NCBI RefSeq assembly: GCF_031877795.1
Contig: NC_133948.1
Span: forward strand, 11,640,948-11,704,947
DNA from: Strix aluco
Taxonomy: Eukaryota; Chordata; Aves; Strigiformes; Strigidae
Direction: 5' to 3'
Length of the DNA stretch: 64,000 nucleotides
The position numbers and the translations under genes are program-made. Positions 12,754 through 27,600 of this stretch are shown piece after piece (position 1 is the first letter of the stretch; every line of letters begins with the position of its first letter). Under the pieces are notes generated by a model that ran no database searches, was not told the DNA's origin, and saw nothing but the letters and a program-made list of their open reading frames with translations.

Positions 12754-15700
12754 AAACCAAACAAAAAAAGGATGGTGGTATGAAAAGTCAAATTAACTAC
12801 TATTAGATGAGATACCAATGAACTTCTGCAGGAAAGATGAGTAGTAAAATTGGTTCTGGTATCTTTAGTAGCTGCATACAGAAACTGTTTCTGCAAAAAT
12901 CTATGTTAAGGACACACACTAAGCAGCTCCCTCTACCATAGGTTAAAAGGTGTTTTACCTCTCTGCACAAAGAAATAATACACAGAGGACCATTCTGCAC
13001 AGTGGCACCACTTCACACACATCTTGCCTAAGAGAAGCTGGAGACAAACTTACATGTGAGTTACAGGGGCCTGTGAAGCACTTTCACCTGTCAATGCCCA
13101 GAAGTGTCCTGTGTGTAACAGTAATAGCCATGCATGGGCCACTGAACACAAAAAGGTAGAGTTCCTCCTCCTCTTTCAGTTACAAGTCACAAAATGCCAC
13201 CCTTCTCCCAAAACTGGAAAATAACCACAGGGAGATAAGCTAGATCCACTTTAACAGTAGCAGGTAAGCCTTGTGGAAGACAAAGCCACAAAAAAAGGAA
13301 GAGTTTTTTGTCTGAGAAATTTAAAATTATGCATTAAATTCACACTTGAACACAAGTAGAACCAATTTTTACTTGTTTTCACAAATATCCAGGTTCTGTG
13401 AAAATAATAAGCAGTAGCTGCCAAGAATACTAATAATCCTGTTATACATCACCACGGCAGGGTGGAGGAGTAACATTTTAAAGCCCACTTTCCTCCCTCA
13501 CAGTAAACTCAGTTAAAGCATGACTCATTCCAGTAAAGGATGTGAACTTTGTGTGGAACAGAATAAAACTTGATCCATGTGGCTTATTCAGGAGGGAGAG
13601 CTGGTCTAGGGAATTTACGCAAACAATATACTGAAAATCCAACAATAAACTCACTGTAGAATTGAGCCTCTGTCTCGGTTCGTACCAAATACCACCCAAC
13701 TAAATAACAGCTGTATCCAAGGACTCTAGGCTGCCGAAGGACCATGGCAATATTATTTTAACAAGCTCAATGGGTTTTATATCACCCACCTTGTGCACAA
13801 GCTCTCAAGAGTTCCTCAAAAGACTCATTAGATTGTGCAAGACCACAGGAATGGGGGGGAAAAAAGAAAACAAAACAAAAGGTGTTACATGTTCTCTGGA
13901 AGGGACTTCTGTTTAGATGTTAGAGGCTTCCAGAGCTCCCCAACCATTTAGAAGACACCCTATTAAGTTAATTTGGTAAACAGAGACTTGAAAGGTAGTT
14001 GCTGAAATAAGGACGCTCAGTCACAAACAAAAGAGATTTTTAGATATCCTGAAGTCGAATAATATCTACAATACCTGCAAACCAAACAAATCTCGTACTG
14101 GAATTTTCAAAAACTCTTTGGCTAAAAGAATGCGGAAGAGAAGACAGCATGGCTCTCACCTTGCACTACCCAGACAAGGAAGCACAGAAAAGTAAAAATA
14201 CCCTCCTCAAACACAAAATGGATGGTCTTCTCTTTGTCTGGAAGGTTAAGGGGCTGTTTTGACTCCAGAAACCAGAATTCTAAATACAAAGGAGGATGGG
14301 TGTCTCCTTGCATCTCTGCACTATTTATGCCATATAAAAAACCACAATGAAATAAATAAAAAATGCCTAACACCATATAACTTCAGTGGAGGAGTGCAGA
14401 TAGCTGTTTTCCATCCAGCTGTCCCTTACGCTACCTTCTAACCCAAGAAGCCTGCAAGGTATTACTGACAGTTTAACACTGGCATTATCCAAGGAGGAAC
14501 ATCAGTACTGGGCACTTATGTAGACTTCATGCCTTTGATCAAGCAAGGGTTCTTTTTCCTTCAGAAGTTTCTTCAAACCACTCTTATCCAAAACAGTTTC
14601 TCCCGCACACATGCAGTAACAAGACCATGTTGCCGTGCAGAAATTAAGGCAGGAGTATTTCTTTCACTCCCAATGCTCGCTGTCAAAATTTATAGTTTGC
14701 TCTACTTCTGTTAATGAGGGAGTGAGTGTAGACTAAAATATATTATCAGAAAAGCTTGGAGCGAATCACAGTATTTTCACTTTCCTCACTTTCTGCTGCT
14801 AAAAAGCAGGCTTCACACTTCTACCTTCCATAACATGTTCTGTCTCCTACTGCACAGGGAAACCTTTATCAGAAACTGAAGGAAAGGCCAGGTGGAGGAC
14901 TTGGACTCAGAAGAGGAGATTTATTCCTAGCTTTGCAACAAGACTCAGCCTACCTTTGAATCACTTTGTCCCCCTATCCATAAAAATGAAAATAACACAT
15001 CTCAACAAGGAATGACTCTATCAGTGTCACAGACTGCCATGAGATCTGTGCATAGAAAGCTCCATACAGAATTTAAAACTTTATTTCTGTACCCTCCAGG
15101 GATCCTTCACACATTAAAAAGCTTAGAAGTAGTTATAATCCCTCTTCTTTCTGTTATTGCTGCATACAGCACTGAAATCCACCTATGGAGATTTTAATTA
15201 TCTCCAAGGCAGAAGGACCTTCTTGCTTTTATTCTACCATTTTTCTAACAGAAGCAAAGTATTACCATAGCCAGATACACTACCCAAGACTTAACATTAA
15301 TAACAGAGGTAGATTTGTACCTCTGTGATTAGAGAGGCCACTGTTGCTAGGGAAACTAAATTATTCAGATCTCCTAAACCCAGCATAATGCTGCACCGGC
15401 TGTTCAGGCTCTACCTGGGAGCAAAAAAACTAGAGCAAAGAGCTCACCTGCTCAGACACTTCCAAATGCTCTGGATGCTGCTACTGTAGATGCCAAGTAG
15501 AGACAGCAGACAGGCCCAAGCAAGAGCTCTTGGTTTCTTAGCCAGTGCCTCAGATAGGGTGAGCATTAAAAGGGTTCTTACTCTCCTTTCAGGGCCAGCC
15601 AGTAAGTCATCAGCAACTGAGCCATCAAAGCCAGAAAAAGATGAAACACAGGAACAACAGACAATTGCTGACAAGGGACAACTAAGGAAAAAGGGCAGGC

Positions 15701-18660
15701 ATGCAAGGATGACGGGCTCAAACATCATGTATTGAGAGAGCACCAGAGAGAGATACTGAGGACACTACTCCATGTGCGTCATGCTTCTCACACCTCACCA
15801 GCAGGTCCCCTTTCTCCTCTTCTTTGGGTAACCTGTGAGAGACCCCATCCCACAGAAAAGAGCAGCAGAACTTACAAATGAGTCCTCTCAGCACCTCAGA
15901 GCAGCTATTTCTACCACTGGCCCTCTGACATTCTCTTACAGTACCCCTCTCCTGCAGCAGCATGATCTTCAGGTGCAATGAACTACTTGGGGCTACAAAG
16001 GCCCATCATCAATTCACACATTCTGCTAAAAACCTCAAGCATTAACTTCCACCTTTGGTTCTGAAAGCAATGGCCTCCCTGGCCTTGCTTAGCTCCAGTT
16101 TTTATGAGTTTGCTCCACCACCCTCCTCCTCAGTTACTGCTTCCATCCCCTCTCTCACCTCTGCCCCCTTTTATTTTTCTTTAGGTTTTCTGAAACTTAA
16201 TATCCCTTTTCTTTATTTTCTTGTTCTTCCCCTCTTCTGAACTGCTCCTCTCTCTCACTGCCTCAAATTTCACCTGGCTGAATTCACAGTTAGTCACAAA
16301 TTCACTGGCACTCAGAGACAGCAGAGCAACACTGTTCCCTTGTCCTGTTGCCTACACCCTTCCTGCTTGGGTGCTACATTCATTCTTTGGGAATATGAAA
16401 TCAAGTCATAGATCTAAATTGAAAGCAGGAAGAGAAAAAGAAATTAACTTCTAAGTAAAAAGAAAGATTAGCTGCGTCTAATCCAGGGCCACACAATGGT
16501 TCAAATGCATGTGTCGTACTTTCACAGCATCACAACATCCATAGCTGCTTGAGAGGCTTAACAGCAGCATGAAGAGAAGCTTCCAAGCTAGCTGTGCTCC
16601 AGCTAATCCTGCTAAAAGAGCAGTGAAGCCACAGCAGCTCAGACCTGCCTGCCTAAGTAAATACCTAGAATCCTGTAGAGGGAGGGGGAGTTGCACCTCA
16701 TGCCAAAGCCCCACATCACTGTGGTTTCATTGTAAATGGTACCAAGGCTAGCACAAGTTTGTAATGTCTGTACTCACTCCAAAAACATTCCTGCAGCTGC
16801 AGAGCAGAAGACAGCTAAGGCAGTTTGCATCCTCTGACTGTGTGTTTCTATGCCAGGGAATGTGTGAGGCCATAGTTTGACAATGCACTGTCTTGGCAGC
16901 AATAGGGGGTTAAGGTTTCCCCCACCAAGCCATAAACCACTGGATGGCCCTTTCCCCTCTTATCCCCTTAGTTCTGCAATCCCACAGATATCTATGGTCC
17001 AGAAAAAGAACTCAGCCAGCTCAAAGAAAAATATCTTTGACACTCCCCTTCTAAGCTGGATCAGCTCTCTGGTTTAGTTCACGGCACAGAAACTCAAACT
17101 GAAAGGATACATGCATGGTAGTTCAGGGGTGGGTATACTTAAAAGCTTGTACTGCAACTGAAGACATGATATTAGTAAAACACTGCTTGAGTTTCCTTTA
17201 GGCTGAAGCTTACTCAATTCCTGGGATTTACACATGGCTGGTTTGGAGATAAATTATCAGAATGCAACAAGTTTGCAGGGTTTTTTTACTTTTTTTTTTT
17301 TGGTAACCTTTAAGTTACTAATATGCCTTACCAACCTTAGCTCCAGCTGTTACATACAACTGTTTGCATGGTGATAAACAACCCAGAATCATGTAATTTT
17401 ATTTCTTAGTGCTGGCCAGGCTACTTGGAGAAGGATCAGGGATTTGGGCCCAGCACATGTAGAAGTACATCAGTGTGGATGGGATGTAAACACAGTTGCC
17501 TAGGGAATACAGAAGCACTTTCTAAAAAACAGAAGAGTTAAACTATGGAAAACTAAGAATCTTGCTTATTTCCTTGACACATTCTGAATTACCATCTCCA
17601 AAACCAGGAAATAGTGCACTCAGTACTTTGTACACTTTTGCATGAAACTGAGATTCACAAGCAATAATTATGCTGTCTACCTCAATCAGGAGCCTGTCTC
17701 AAAACAAAGGTCAAGTATCAAAAGGAAAAAAATAGCTGTTTGCCATGTCAAATCCCTATGGCTTTATTCTTTTCAGATTGATGAAGAAATGCTCAGCTAG
17801 GATGCTAAACAGAGTCAAAACAAACTTACCTCCTTCATGTTCTGTATCTCTTCTCTGTGTAAAGACATCTACATGTAAAGATGTTTAGTGAAACCTGAAG
17901 CCCCCACTCAAATACGAAACCAATTCATTTAACAACTAAAAAATCCCATTAGTTTGCAAATTCATTCTTTAGTATTAGACGGGCATGAAAACAGAAAGGC
18001 AAAAAGTAACAAAAGCTAGCTCCAAGCCTGCCTATGGCCTCAAACTGTGTTTCTCCATTAAGCACATGAAGAGAATCCAAGGAGACTCCTACAAGACACC
18101 TCATCATTTGCCATAGAAGAAAAGTGTCCACTGAAGATGATCTTGCTTACCACTGCTGAACAAGCTGTTTGGTAGCATGGGCTGCAGAAGCAGAATTGCA
18201 GTGAAAAACATAACACAGCCCACCCACAGAAAACACCCATCAGCACACAAAACCAAGGCAGAGTTAAACAAGCAGTTTCATAGGATGCAGACAAGCTGCA
18301 GTTTCCTTTCTGCAGGCAGACATGAAATGGGCTCTGAAAGTCTGGTGTATGTTGACAACTTGCAGTGAAACACTCTTTAGGGAATAGGACGAAAGGGAAA
18401 CAGTACCCCAGGAAGGGAGGTTTCTAAATATGTAGCTGGACACTGAAATTACAACTATAGTTTATACAGCAACCAAGAGGAGTTCTGTGAATCCAAAACT
18501 TCAGCAGATTTTCCTGAAATCACCATATCCATTTGAGGTTTGCATCCTCCCCTCTCCCACAGTAATAGGTCATCTTTCTGCAGCATGTTAAGTGGCTGCA
18601 GAAACAAGTATGTGTCACATGTAAATTTTACCCAATGTTTCATTTTCTTTTAAGGGTAAG

Positions 18661-18681
18661 GGTGTGTTTGTGTGTGTGCAT
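18661..18681 (+). repeat. Short GT-rich microsatellite
   Basis: Interrupted GT repeat, GTGTGTTTGTGTGTGTG followed by CATG, in intron 1. Confidence 0.7.
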
Positions 18682-21600
18682 GTAAAGATTGAGAACTGCA
18701 TCTTATTTTTGAGACAGAAGAAGGAGAAAGCAATGTACCTTGCATATGGAAGCAGCAAGACAGCTGGTGGTTCTCTCCACCCTCCCTCCCCCGGGTGATC
18801 TCAGGCCATAGACGTTAACCAGCCTCCAAGAAACTTCTGTCTCTAGCACAGATGAGCTTTATCCTTGTAGCAGACAGCGCCCTTAAGTCTTTAGGAGATG
18901 AATTAACTGCAGTCCACTTTTAATCTTTTAGGTGTGTCAAACCCAGATCATTAAACATCTAAAAAAGAAGATCAGAGTTGTTTAATCTGCCCATATATTC
19001 CATGAAGAGTTCATGCAGAGACTAGTGGACAGGTCTGATCTGTTTGTAGCAGTCTGTTACTGAGACACACTGTTGCATTTTGCTCTGCTTGGCATTTTCC
19101 TGGGGACAGATTTAACATTCTCACAGATGTGATACCCATGCAGAGTGAGGTTCCATGATCCAGCCATGATGCGAAAGCTAGGACTACTGAGCCCATTCTT
19201 CACCTCAGGGAAGCCTAAGGTATCCTCACAGAGGACAAAGAACTGCTTACAAAGGCTATTGAAGAGTTGTCATCATGAGAGAAAAAATCAGGAAGCTAAC
19301 CTGATCATCCAGGAGAGTCCATCTTTTACCAGACAACACTGCACTGTGGCAGGCAAATTCCAAAGATTTCCCTTCTGCCAGCCAGCACAACTTCCCCGCT
19401 GCTCATCTTTGCTTCAGACAACTCCGGCTTAGCAACCATGGAGTGCTACATGCTAAGGAGTGTAGACCAAGCTGTCATCCACACATTACATTCAGACACA
19501 GTGCATGCCACAGAGGTCAGCAAGGGAAGAGTAGCAGAGGTGTAAATTCCCATCTCTCTCAGACGTGTGACACTTGGATCAGTTTCAATCAAACTGAAAT
19601 ACTGGGAGGGAAGCACAACCATTGCACACCACAAACTAGACAGAGGAGTCCAACTAATGATAACTGCTGTGATTAGGAGGAAAAGAGGTCACATGCTTAG
19701 AAGATGTGGCCTTTCAAATACTGGGTGTCTCCACTGCAATTTGTAAATTTTAGGATATACTACAAGCACACTTTATGTAACTAACATTAGGAAAGAGTTA
19801 CCTTCAGAAGGCAAGACGAACATTCGCTATGAAAGCTGACAATGCCTATGTCCTACTGGCTGCTACATGCCCTCCAAGGCATTTAAAAGGTTTAATCACC
19901 ATCACTTAGAGCCCTAAACATCAGTGAGTAAACGCATGCATATATGAATGAGGTATGTTCCCAGCATGACTGGCTGCAAATATGCAGCCAACAGGTAAAG
20001 ACAGAGAAATTCTGGTCAGGCCTGAATTACATACGTACCATCCATTCAAGGAAGAGTGTTAGAATACTTAACTCACAGGGCAGGTCGCAGCCCAAAACAG
20101 TGAAACTCCTGTTGCCTTTTTTCTTGTTTTACTGTTTCTCCTAAATGTTTACCACTCAATCATATGGCACAATGTAGCACCCCATAACATGGATGAATAC
20201 CTCTCAGACCCCTCCCTGCCTTGGAGACAGCAGAAAGTGAATCTGTTTCCTTCCATCCAGGGTCTATGCCTTTAGATTCCTCTCCTGTTCTGTGTTTTCC
20301 CAGGCAGGCTGGAAAGGTTTCCATGTTCAGTTCATGTTGGCAGTCAGGCCACTGGATGTTCTTGGCAAAGTAAATCCCAGAGCAAACTGGAACACCTTTA
20401 CAGTTTTCTTTTCCATTCCTTACTCAGGACTGTGCACCAAGTTTAGCTGTTCCCATTCACTGCAAGTCTAACAGGCAGAAAGTAAATTTTAAGCCCGGTC
20501 ATTCAGAATTAAAGATTTTTTTCAGAATAAAAATACATGGACAGGTAGATACATTCATAAGTGCATGTGGCTTTGCACCAAAAGCACCAGGAGCTCTAGC
20601 ACCGACTAGATCAGAGGTGCAAGCTGACTGAAATAGAGAAAAGGTTTTCATGAAAAATAAGGTAAAAAAACAACAAACAAAACCAAAGAAGTAAACAACA
20701 ATGAACCACACACAGCTGTAAGAAGAACCTAGAAGACAGACTATCTCCCTACAAAAGCAAGGGCTGCATTATGAGAGCTAGAGTTTTAGGATTCAAGCAG
20801 TCTGCACTCTCTGCGTAGGTTCCTGTCCACATCGCCCCCGCTGTCCTATAACAGACATGTGCAGGGAGCACAGCAAACCACAGTAGGAGCCAGCTAAGCT
20901 AAAAATAACTGGCAAAAGTGTTATTTTATAACCCAGAGCAGTTTCCTATTCCATTTCACTGATCATCTCCACACAATGCATCAGCATAACAGCACAGAAG
21001 TGGGATGGAGCAAATATGACTCTTCAGGTCAGCACTACTGCTGTGCTCAAACTACAGCCTTTGTTTAATTTCTAAAAAAACCCCTAGTAACAAAGCCTAA
21101 AAGGAAACTGCATGTACTAACTACATTGGGAGGGCTGCTTCTCTCATACCTAGTGTGGCTCTATCATTTGTCAGGTGAATGGATGATAATTCCAACCACA
21201 ATCAGCATACTATTTACTATTTTGGTCTTCACAGTTGTCTCAGAGTTTTGCAGCCACTTCAAACAACGTTTGGCAACAGAAATCTCCAGAGAAACTGAAC
21301 AGATTAGAAAACTAACAAAATGGACCAATTGCCACAGCACAATCTGTTAACAAAAAACCCCACGATGTATATATTCCATTTCCTGTATTTAACTAGAGCA
21401 GACCAAAAGTCCTGCCACGCAGAGAGGAAAGTGCCTGTTAAAACAAGAGTTTAACTGAACTGACAGTTTCATGAGAAGGGAAGGGAGGACCAGCCCTAGG
21501 CAGCAGGAGGTATTAAAAGTCTATTCAAAAAGACCCAATAAACGTGTCCGGTAAGAATACTGTTCTGTTTCTAGATCTTCAACCTCTTTCAGGATGAGTT

Positions 21601-24600
21601 GCTTTGGCTTTTTTTTTTTTTCTTATTGTTTTGTTTTCTAACAAATGCAGCTAGATGCTAAGAAGCCAATAAAGCTAGCCACCATTTTCCTGTTTACACT
21701 GTAAATCTAGCCATTGACATCTTTCTCGTTACACTGTAAAAAATAAGCTATTGATTTACCATCTTGGCCTAGAACAAGCAACCCAAGCTAAATGCCTTGC
21801 TAAGGCAGATGGCTCTGCCTACACCACTAACAACCTTTTCTGAACACAGCTGCTGCCCAAGCTCAGTGTCTTCCTGTCATCTGGCTGGAGAAGAAAAAAC
21901 AGTTTTGTGTCATTCATAACCGTGGCAAGGTAGTTATAGAAACCTTTCTTTTAATTCAACATGCTGAAGGTAGAATACAGCTCCCTACCAGTATTAATAA
22001 ACAACATCTACTTCCCATCTCTTTTCCCTTGAAACTACTAGATAAGGTGAAGGTAGTTGGGGTCACATGTCAAGGTTTGTTCTGGGCTAGTAAGTTCTCA
22101 CCTGACAAACCATACCACCTTTCTTCCCAAACTGTATGCTTCTTTTGCAGCATTTGCTTTTAGAAGTGGAAGTCCTCCTCTAATTACTATGCTTGTGAAG
22201 AATAAATTTAGAAAAACATGATTCAAGAACAAGCAGCACAGTGGTGCCAGTCAGAGTTCTCAGAGAAGATGAAGAACAGATGAAAGACCTCTCAGTCTGA
22301 GCTCGTGGTGTACTCCATCAGACACCAACAATGCTGTTTTACACTTCAGCATCATTGACTGATTCATTGCTGTTCAGATTTTATTAAAATATGGGATAAA
22401 AAGAAGCTTATTTTGGTAACACAGATGTGTTACACCACCATCTCATTAAGCCCTGCCATCCCACAGCATGAATGAGCCAACAAGTGATTCTGAAGTCATG
22501 CCAAGGGGAAGCACTAAAATGCCAATGAATTTCATCGAAAGGAAAACAGGACCACATCAGTCCCAACTAAGATGCAGCAACCTATGTAGATGATGGTGTT
22601 CCCCAACAGCTTTCTTCTGTACCCAAACTTGTATATACAAAGCAGAGCTCCTGCTCAGAGAGCAACTCTCAAAGCAAACGATTTGAGTCCTCATGTCCAG
22701 CAAGTCACAAAGTAGTTTCATACAGTAACTTTGCACCGAGGCCAAGAACCGAGCTCTTGTGGCTCCCTAATACTTCAAGAAGAGCTGTAGACATGCAGAG
22801 GCAGAAAGACCCAGGCAGGATCAGAGCCCGGCTGCCTGTGCAGACAGGTGTGACTGCCACACGCACTCTTCAGGGGCACTCAGAAGCTGTAATTCAGATC
22901 AGCTGGTGCAGAAGAGGGCAAAGCAGGAGAAGGACTTACCTGTGAAAACACCTCATTCTGCCCTAGAGAAGCCTTTGCACTATTGCCTAAGGATTGTCAA
23001 CAGTGAGGACTCATTCCCAGGCAAGTCACAAACAGATTCTCAGGGGGTGAAGGAAGCTTGTTAGGGAAACACTCTGGACACAAACTGAAAGAAACCCAAG
23101 TGTGTGTACTTACACACACAGTAGAAGACTGATCAGTTGTCCCACCTATCTGGGAACAGGATTTGGCTGTGCCAGAACACAGGCTGAACGCAAGGAATCC
23201 ACACCAGACTCCTATTGAGCAGTCTGCACAGCAGGCTAAGATTTTAAAAGATTAACCAGTACAGCATGGACACTCACATACAGAGCAGACACAGCCAATG
23301 ATGATGCTTGCTGTTGTTAACACTTTAATTTCCAAATTCCATTGCTTAATAAAAACAGGTAAAGCGTGTCTGAGCAGCTAGTCCAGAGCTTAACACAAGC
23401 CAGAAGCAGACCTAGAGAACAGGAGAAAAGAGACCCAGAGAAGCCAGTTCAAAGCAAGAGAACTTTAAAGACAATATAGTAGCAAAAGAAACACTTTCTC
23501 CATGTGGTTTTAGAGTTACTTTCTCCTGTTATTTCCAGTGGCATCTGGCTCCCAAAAGAGCCAGACAACCATTCCCCAAGATGAAGCACTGAAATTCCAG
23601 AAGGAGTGATAATCACAGTGGTCTGACACTGGCACTTAAGGCCTGCTTCTGATTTCAAGCCTGAAAAAAATAAATCAGTTATTTACCAGAATTATGACCT
23701 ACTTAGCAGATAATAGCCTGGGATATTCTCCCTCCCTCCTTTACAAGCAATATTTTGCTAGAGAACAAAGCATTAAAAAGGAAAGTAAGTGGGTGTAGCT
23801 CGAACAGGGGCTGTTTTGCGTGAGCTATCAGCCACCAACAGTCCTGACACATCAACTGTCGTGACCAGCCCCGGGCAGCTCCCAGCAGGCAGGTGGTGAT
23901 CGGAACCAGCTCCCTTTGTGTCAGGGACCACTGAGCCGCTCATCCCTTTGCTCTCTGCAGCACTCAAACAAGGGGCTTAAAAGCATCTTGTGCTCAGCCA
24001 AAGCAACGAGCAGGCCTGAATGCCTGTGACTGGCACCTCAATAGTGGCCGTGGAAACTCTGGCTATTAGATGCTCTGCAGGAACTGTCACTGAAATCTGT
24101 ATTTTGACAGGAAAAAGAATCTACAAATCCAAGAACCACTAAGAGAAGCTCTACGGAGGACCCCTACAGCTACGAAGATAAAAACCTCACATTTCTGAGA
24201 TAAAAAAAATCCAAAATCCTCAAGCCGCAGAGCTTCCAAAAGTGCTTTGTGTGGGGCAAGAGATAACAACTTTCTGCCCAAATGCATTACAAGTACACAT
24301 ATGGTCTCAGCATCTTTGAGCAGACACCTTAGAAAGAATAGAGACCTAAATGATTCTTTGACCTCATTCAATAAAGTTAACAGAGATGAGGAAATACAAA
24401 TTCACATCAATTTCTATTACATTGGAAGCTGGTTTCACCCCACCTACCCCCAAACAACTGATTCAGGAATGGTGTCAACCTAAACTCCTTATGTAGTCCA
24501 GAGGCATGTCCAGAAGCAAACAAAAATCTTAGATGGGATAAACTGCTTACTGGAAGGGGATCAGTCGCTTGACAACAGAAGAAATCCTCACAGTTACACT

Positions 24601-27600
24601 CCCCCCACCAGAGGGAGAGGATCCAAGCCATGGTTTCTGATTTGACCGGACCATTTTAGAAAGGAAAAACATTAGCCAGGCACAGATACTCTGAACTGAG
24701 TAAACTGTACATACAGCTAATCTTTGTGCCAGTAACAGAGCACACACCCAGAAGGATGGCTGCGCTCCTCCATGCAGCACAGCTGTAGCCTGCTGGCTGC
24801 TCTAAAGCTTAGCTGCCTCATATCTTCACTCCTTTTTTATAGGAAATGTATTTATTTATTTTAATCTCTTGTCTTTCATATCATGTTTGTAGGCAGTCAA
24901 ATATTTTGAGTGAAAACTTCAGAGAAAAACCTAACCCTCGTTAAATGGAACAAACGTACAATCAGAAGCAAGTAAAACACAACAGGGAAAAAATAAAGGA
25001 ACACTTGTACATCAGCACTATATTTAGATATTGCTTTACTAGGACTTTTACAGAAACTTGGAAGACGTGTTGTGTTGATGCTTGGTCCAGCCCTAAAAAG
25101 CTTCAAGCAATTTGACACAGCCCTGAAATAGAAGTTCTGACGTTTCAGACTGCAAGCTGCACAGAGCAGATACTGTTCAACAGCACAGTAACTGTTTTCT
25201 ACAAAACCTCTGCACGCTGCTATGTTTCCTGGATTAATGCTTCGCTTTAATTTTCAATAGTGTTTTTAAACAACAACTACTCTGTCTGACAGACTCACAC
25301 ACTTTGATAGGTTTGAGATAACTGAAGAAATAGTGGGACAAGACAAGATTCCTGTCAATATTACTATGGCAGAAAGACAGAAATACTACTTGCAAGTCGA
25401 TACAAGGAACTAGCTATCTGATGTGCCAAGCAGGGTATCCACTTGCATAAAGCAGAAAGCTGGTCCCTGCCCTAAGAGCAGGGTTTGGCCAGAATGGAAG
25501 ACAGACAAAAAAAAACCCCAAACCCAACCTTAACCTGAGATTTGTTTTACTTCCTCAGAGTGGTTCATGCCACAGCACAGATCTTATATAGTTCATAAAA
25601 TGCACCCATCCAGCACTGTGGACACATATTTTATGACAAAAGCTGTATGTGTCAATGGAAATCAATGGAAATCCTGTTCAGAACATCACTACCACCAAAC
25701 AACCACCACCACCTTCAAAAGGCTCCTTTTCTGTCCCAAATACTCATTTCTCCTCCTAAAAACAAAAACATTAAAAATAGAAAATAAAGAAAGTATCTTG
25801 GGAGAATGAATTAAAAGGGAAGTACTGGTACAGGACATGGGGTTGAATTTTTGGGACCACACTGGTACCTCATAAGCCCAAGTAATTAATGAAAATAAGA
25901 CTTAGACCCAAGCTACTTGAGCAAATTTTAGCCTAGATCCTTGGCCAAGAAGCTTTCAATCAAAAAAAATGTAGACCATAAAAACAGCAGGTGTTAAAGA
26001 TGCCACAGGGAATGACATCAATTAGTAATGGAAGAAACACAGTTCACGTGAAAGAGATGACAAATATCTTCAGGCACTTTCTTCCTCTTAATAATCACAA
26101 CCCTTTAAGTTGTTAGTTTCACATCAGCAGTACAAGGGCTCGTGGACCACAAGTGGTTAGACACAGAAGGAGCTACAGGAAGTGAAACATGCCTCTTCTA
26201 TCCTAAAATAAAGATGGGCTGGAGCTCAGTACCAACTGATCAATTTATAAAGGGCAAGCTGCCTTTTAACAGCAGCCTGGTAGAGATGAAAAGCGATGGA
26301 ATTGCCTCAATTTTGTTTATGGGTTTGTTTTTAACAGATGGGAATGACAGGAGAAGAGAAACAAAACAAGCATAACTCATTCTTTTTGCATATTACTCCT
26401 GAATGTAACAGCCAAGAAAAAACGTGATGTTTCATAAGCACCTGCACTGATGATCCATGTGTATTAAAGAATCTTAACATGCAGCCCTCATGAAGCTGAA
26501 GGTTGAATTCAGTGAGCAAGGTGAGAACTTCCTAGGTGAAGCCAGGATATCTTTCTGCCCACAAACTATCTCTCAAAGATTAAAGTACTCAATCCTCAGT
26601 TTTATGTAAGCACCCTTCAACAGGAGCATGAGGATCCACACTCTGTCCAACTCCATTGCAAGATTAGGTACAGATTCTCCAATGCCTATGATTAGCATCT
26701 GATGTTGATAAATGGGAGGGAAATAAGAAGGGGGGAAAAAAGCACAGCTGACCCTTGTCAACGAGTGGCAGTATGATGAGCTGGATGTCAACCAAAGGAC
26801 TTGGTTGCTCAACCTTAGTCACTACTCAATTTCTCTAATAGTCACTACAGGACCTTACAACTGCCAGGTCCCTCTTCCAAAGCCTGGAGATTTAATCTTA
26901 AACTGAACCTGAAGTTAACTTGAAGTCATGCACACCAGCTGTTCTGCCTCAAAGAGGCACAAAGGGTCACAGGAGCAGAGGCAGCAAGAGTCTCAGGTCC
27001 TGAAGTGCTCACACAAGGGACTATTTTAATAGAGGAGCACAAAGTATTCCTGCTGCTGTTGTGTCTTGGTTATGAAGATTTGAGCCCAACATGTGAGCCT
27101 CCTTCCATGGCTGCCTCCCTCCCACAGGGAAGGATGAGCACTGACTGATAGGTCCCTAGCAAAGATCAGCCACTATTCCTTTTCTGTAACAGCTTCTTGG
27201 AAACCACGTTCCCCATGGGACCTGGCAAAAAGCCAAGGGTGAAATGCAAAATTTAGTAACAGCAGGATCTGCAGCACAGCACACAGACTTTTCTAAAGGG
27301 ATTACTGGCTATCAGCCACTCTCAGAGGGGGCTCTTTACATGAGGCTGGCACTTCTCCCAGCAAAAGGTGTTGGGGAATGACACAGACACTAGGTAACAG
27401 AGGCATAACAACCCAGCATGCACTCACTATGGATGAACCCTCTTCAAAAGTCAGGAAAAGGCATTTACTGCAACACGGGGTCTTGTCAGATGACAGTATT
27501 AACTCTACAGCTACTAGCAGTGCACCAAATGGTGCTTAACCCCAGAGCATCCCTTAAACACAGGAGCTTAGGCCCCCCTCCTCCACCCCAGGGCAGGCAA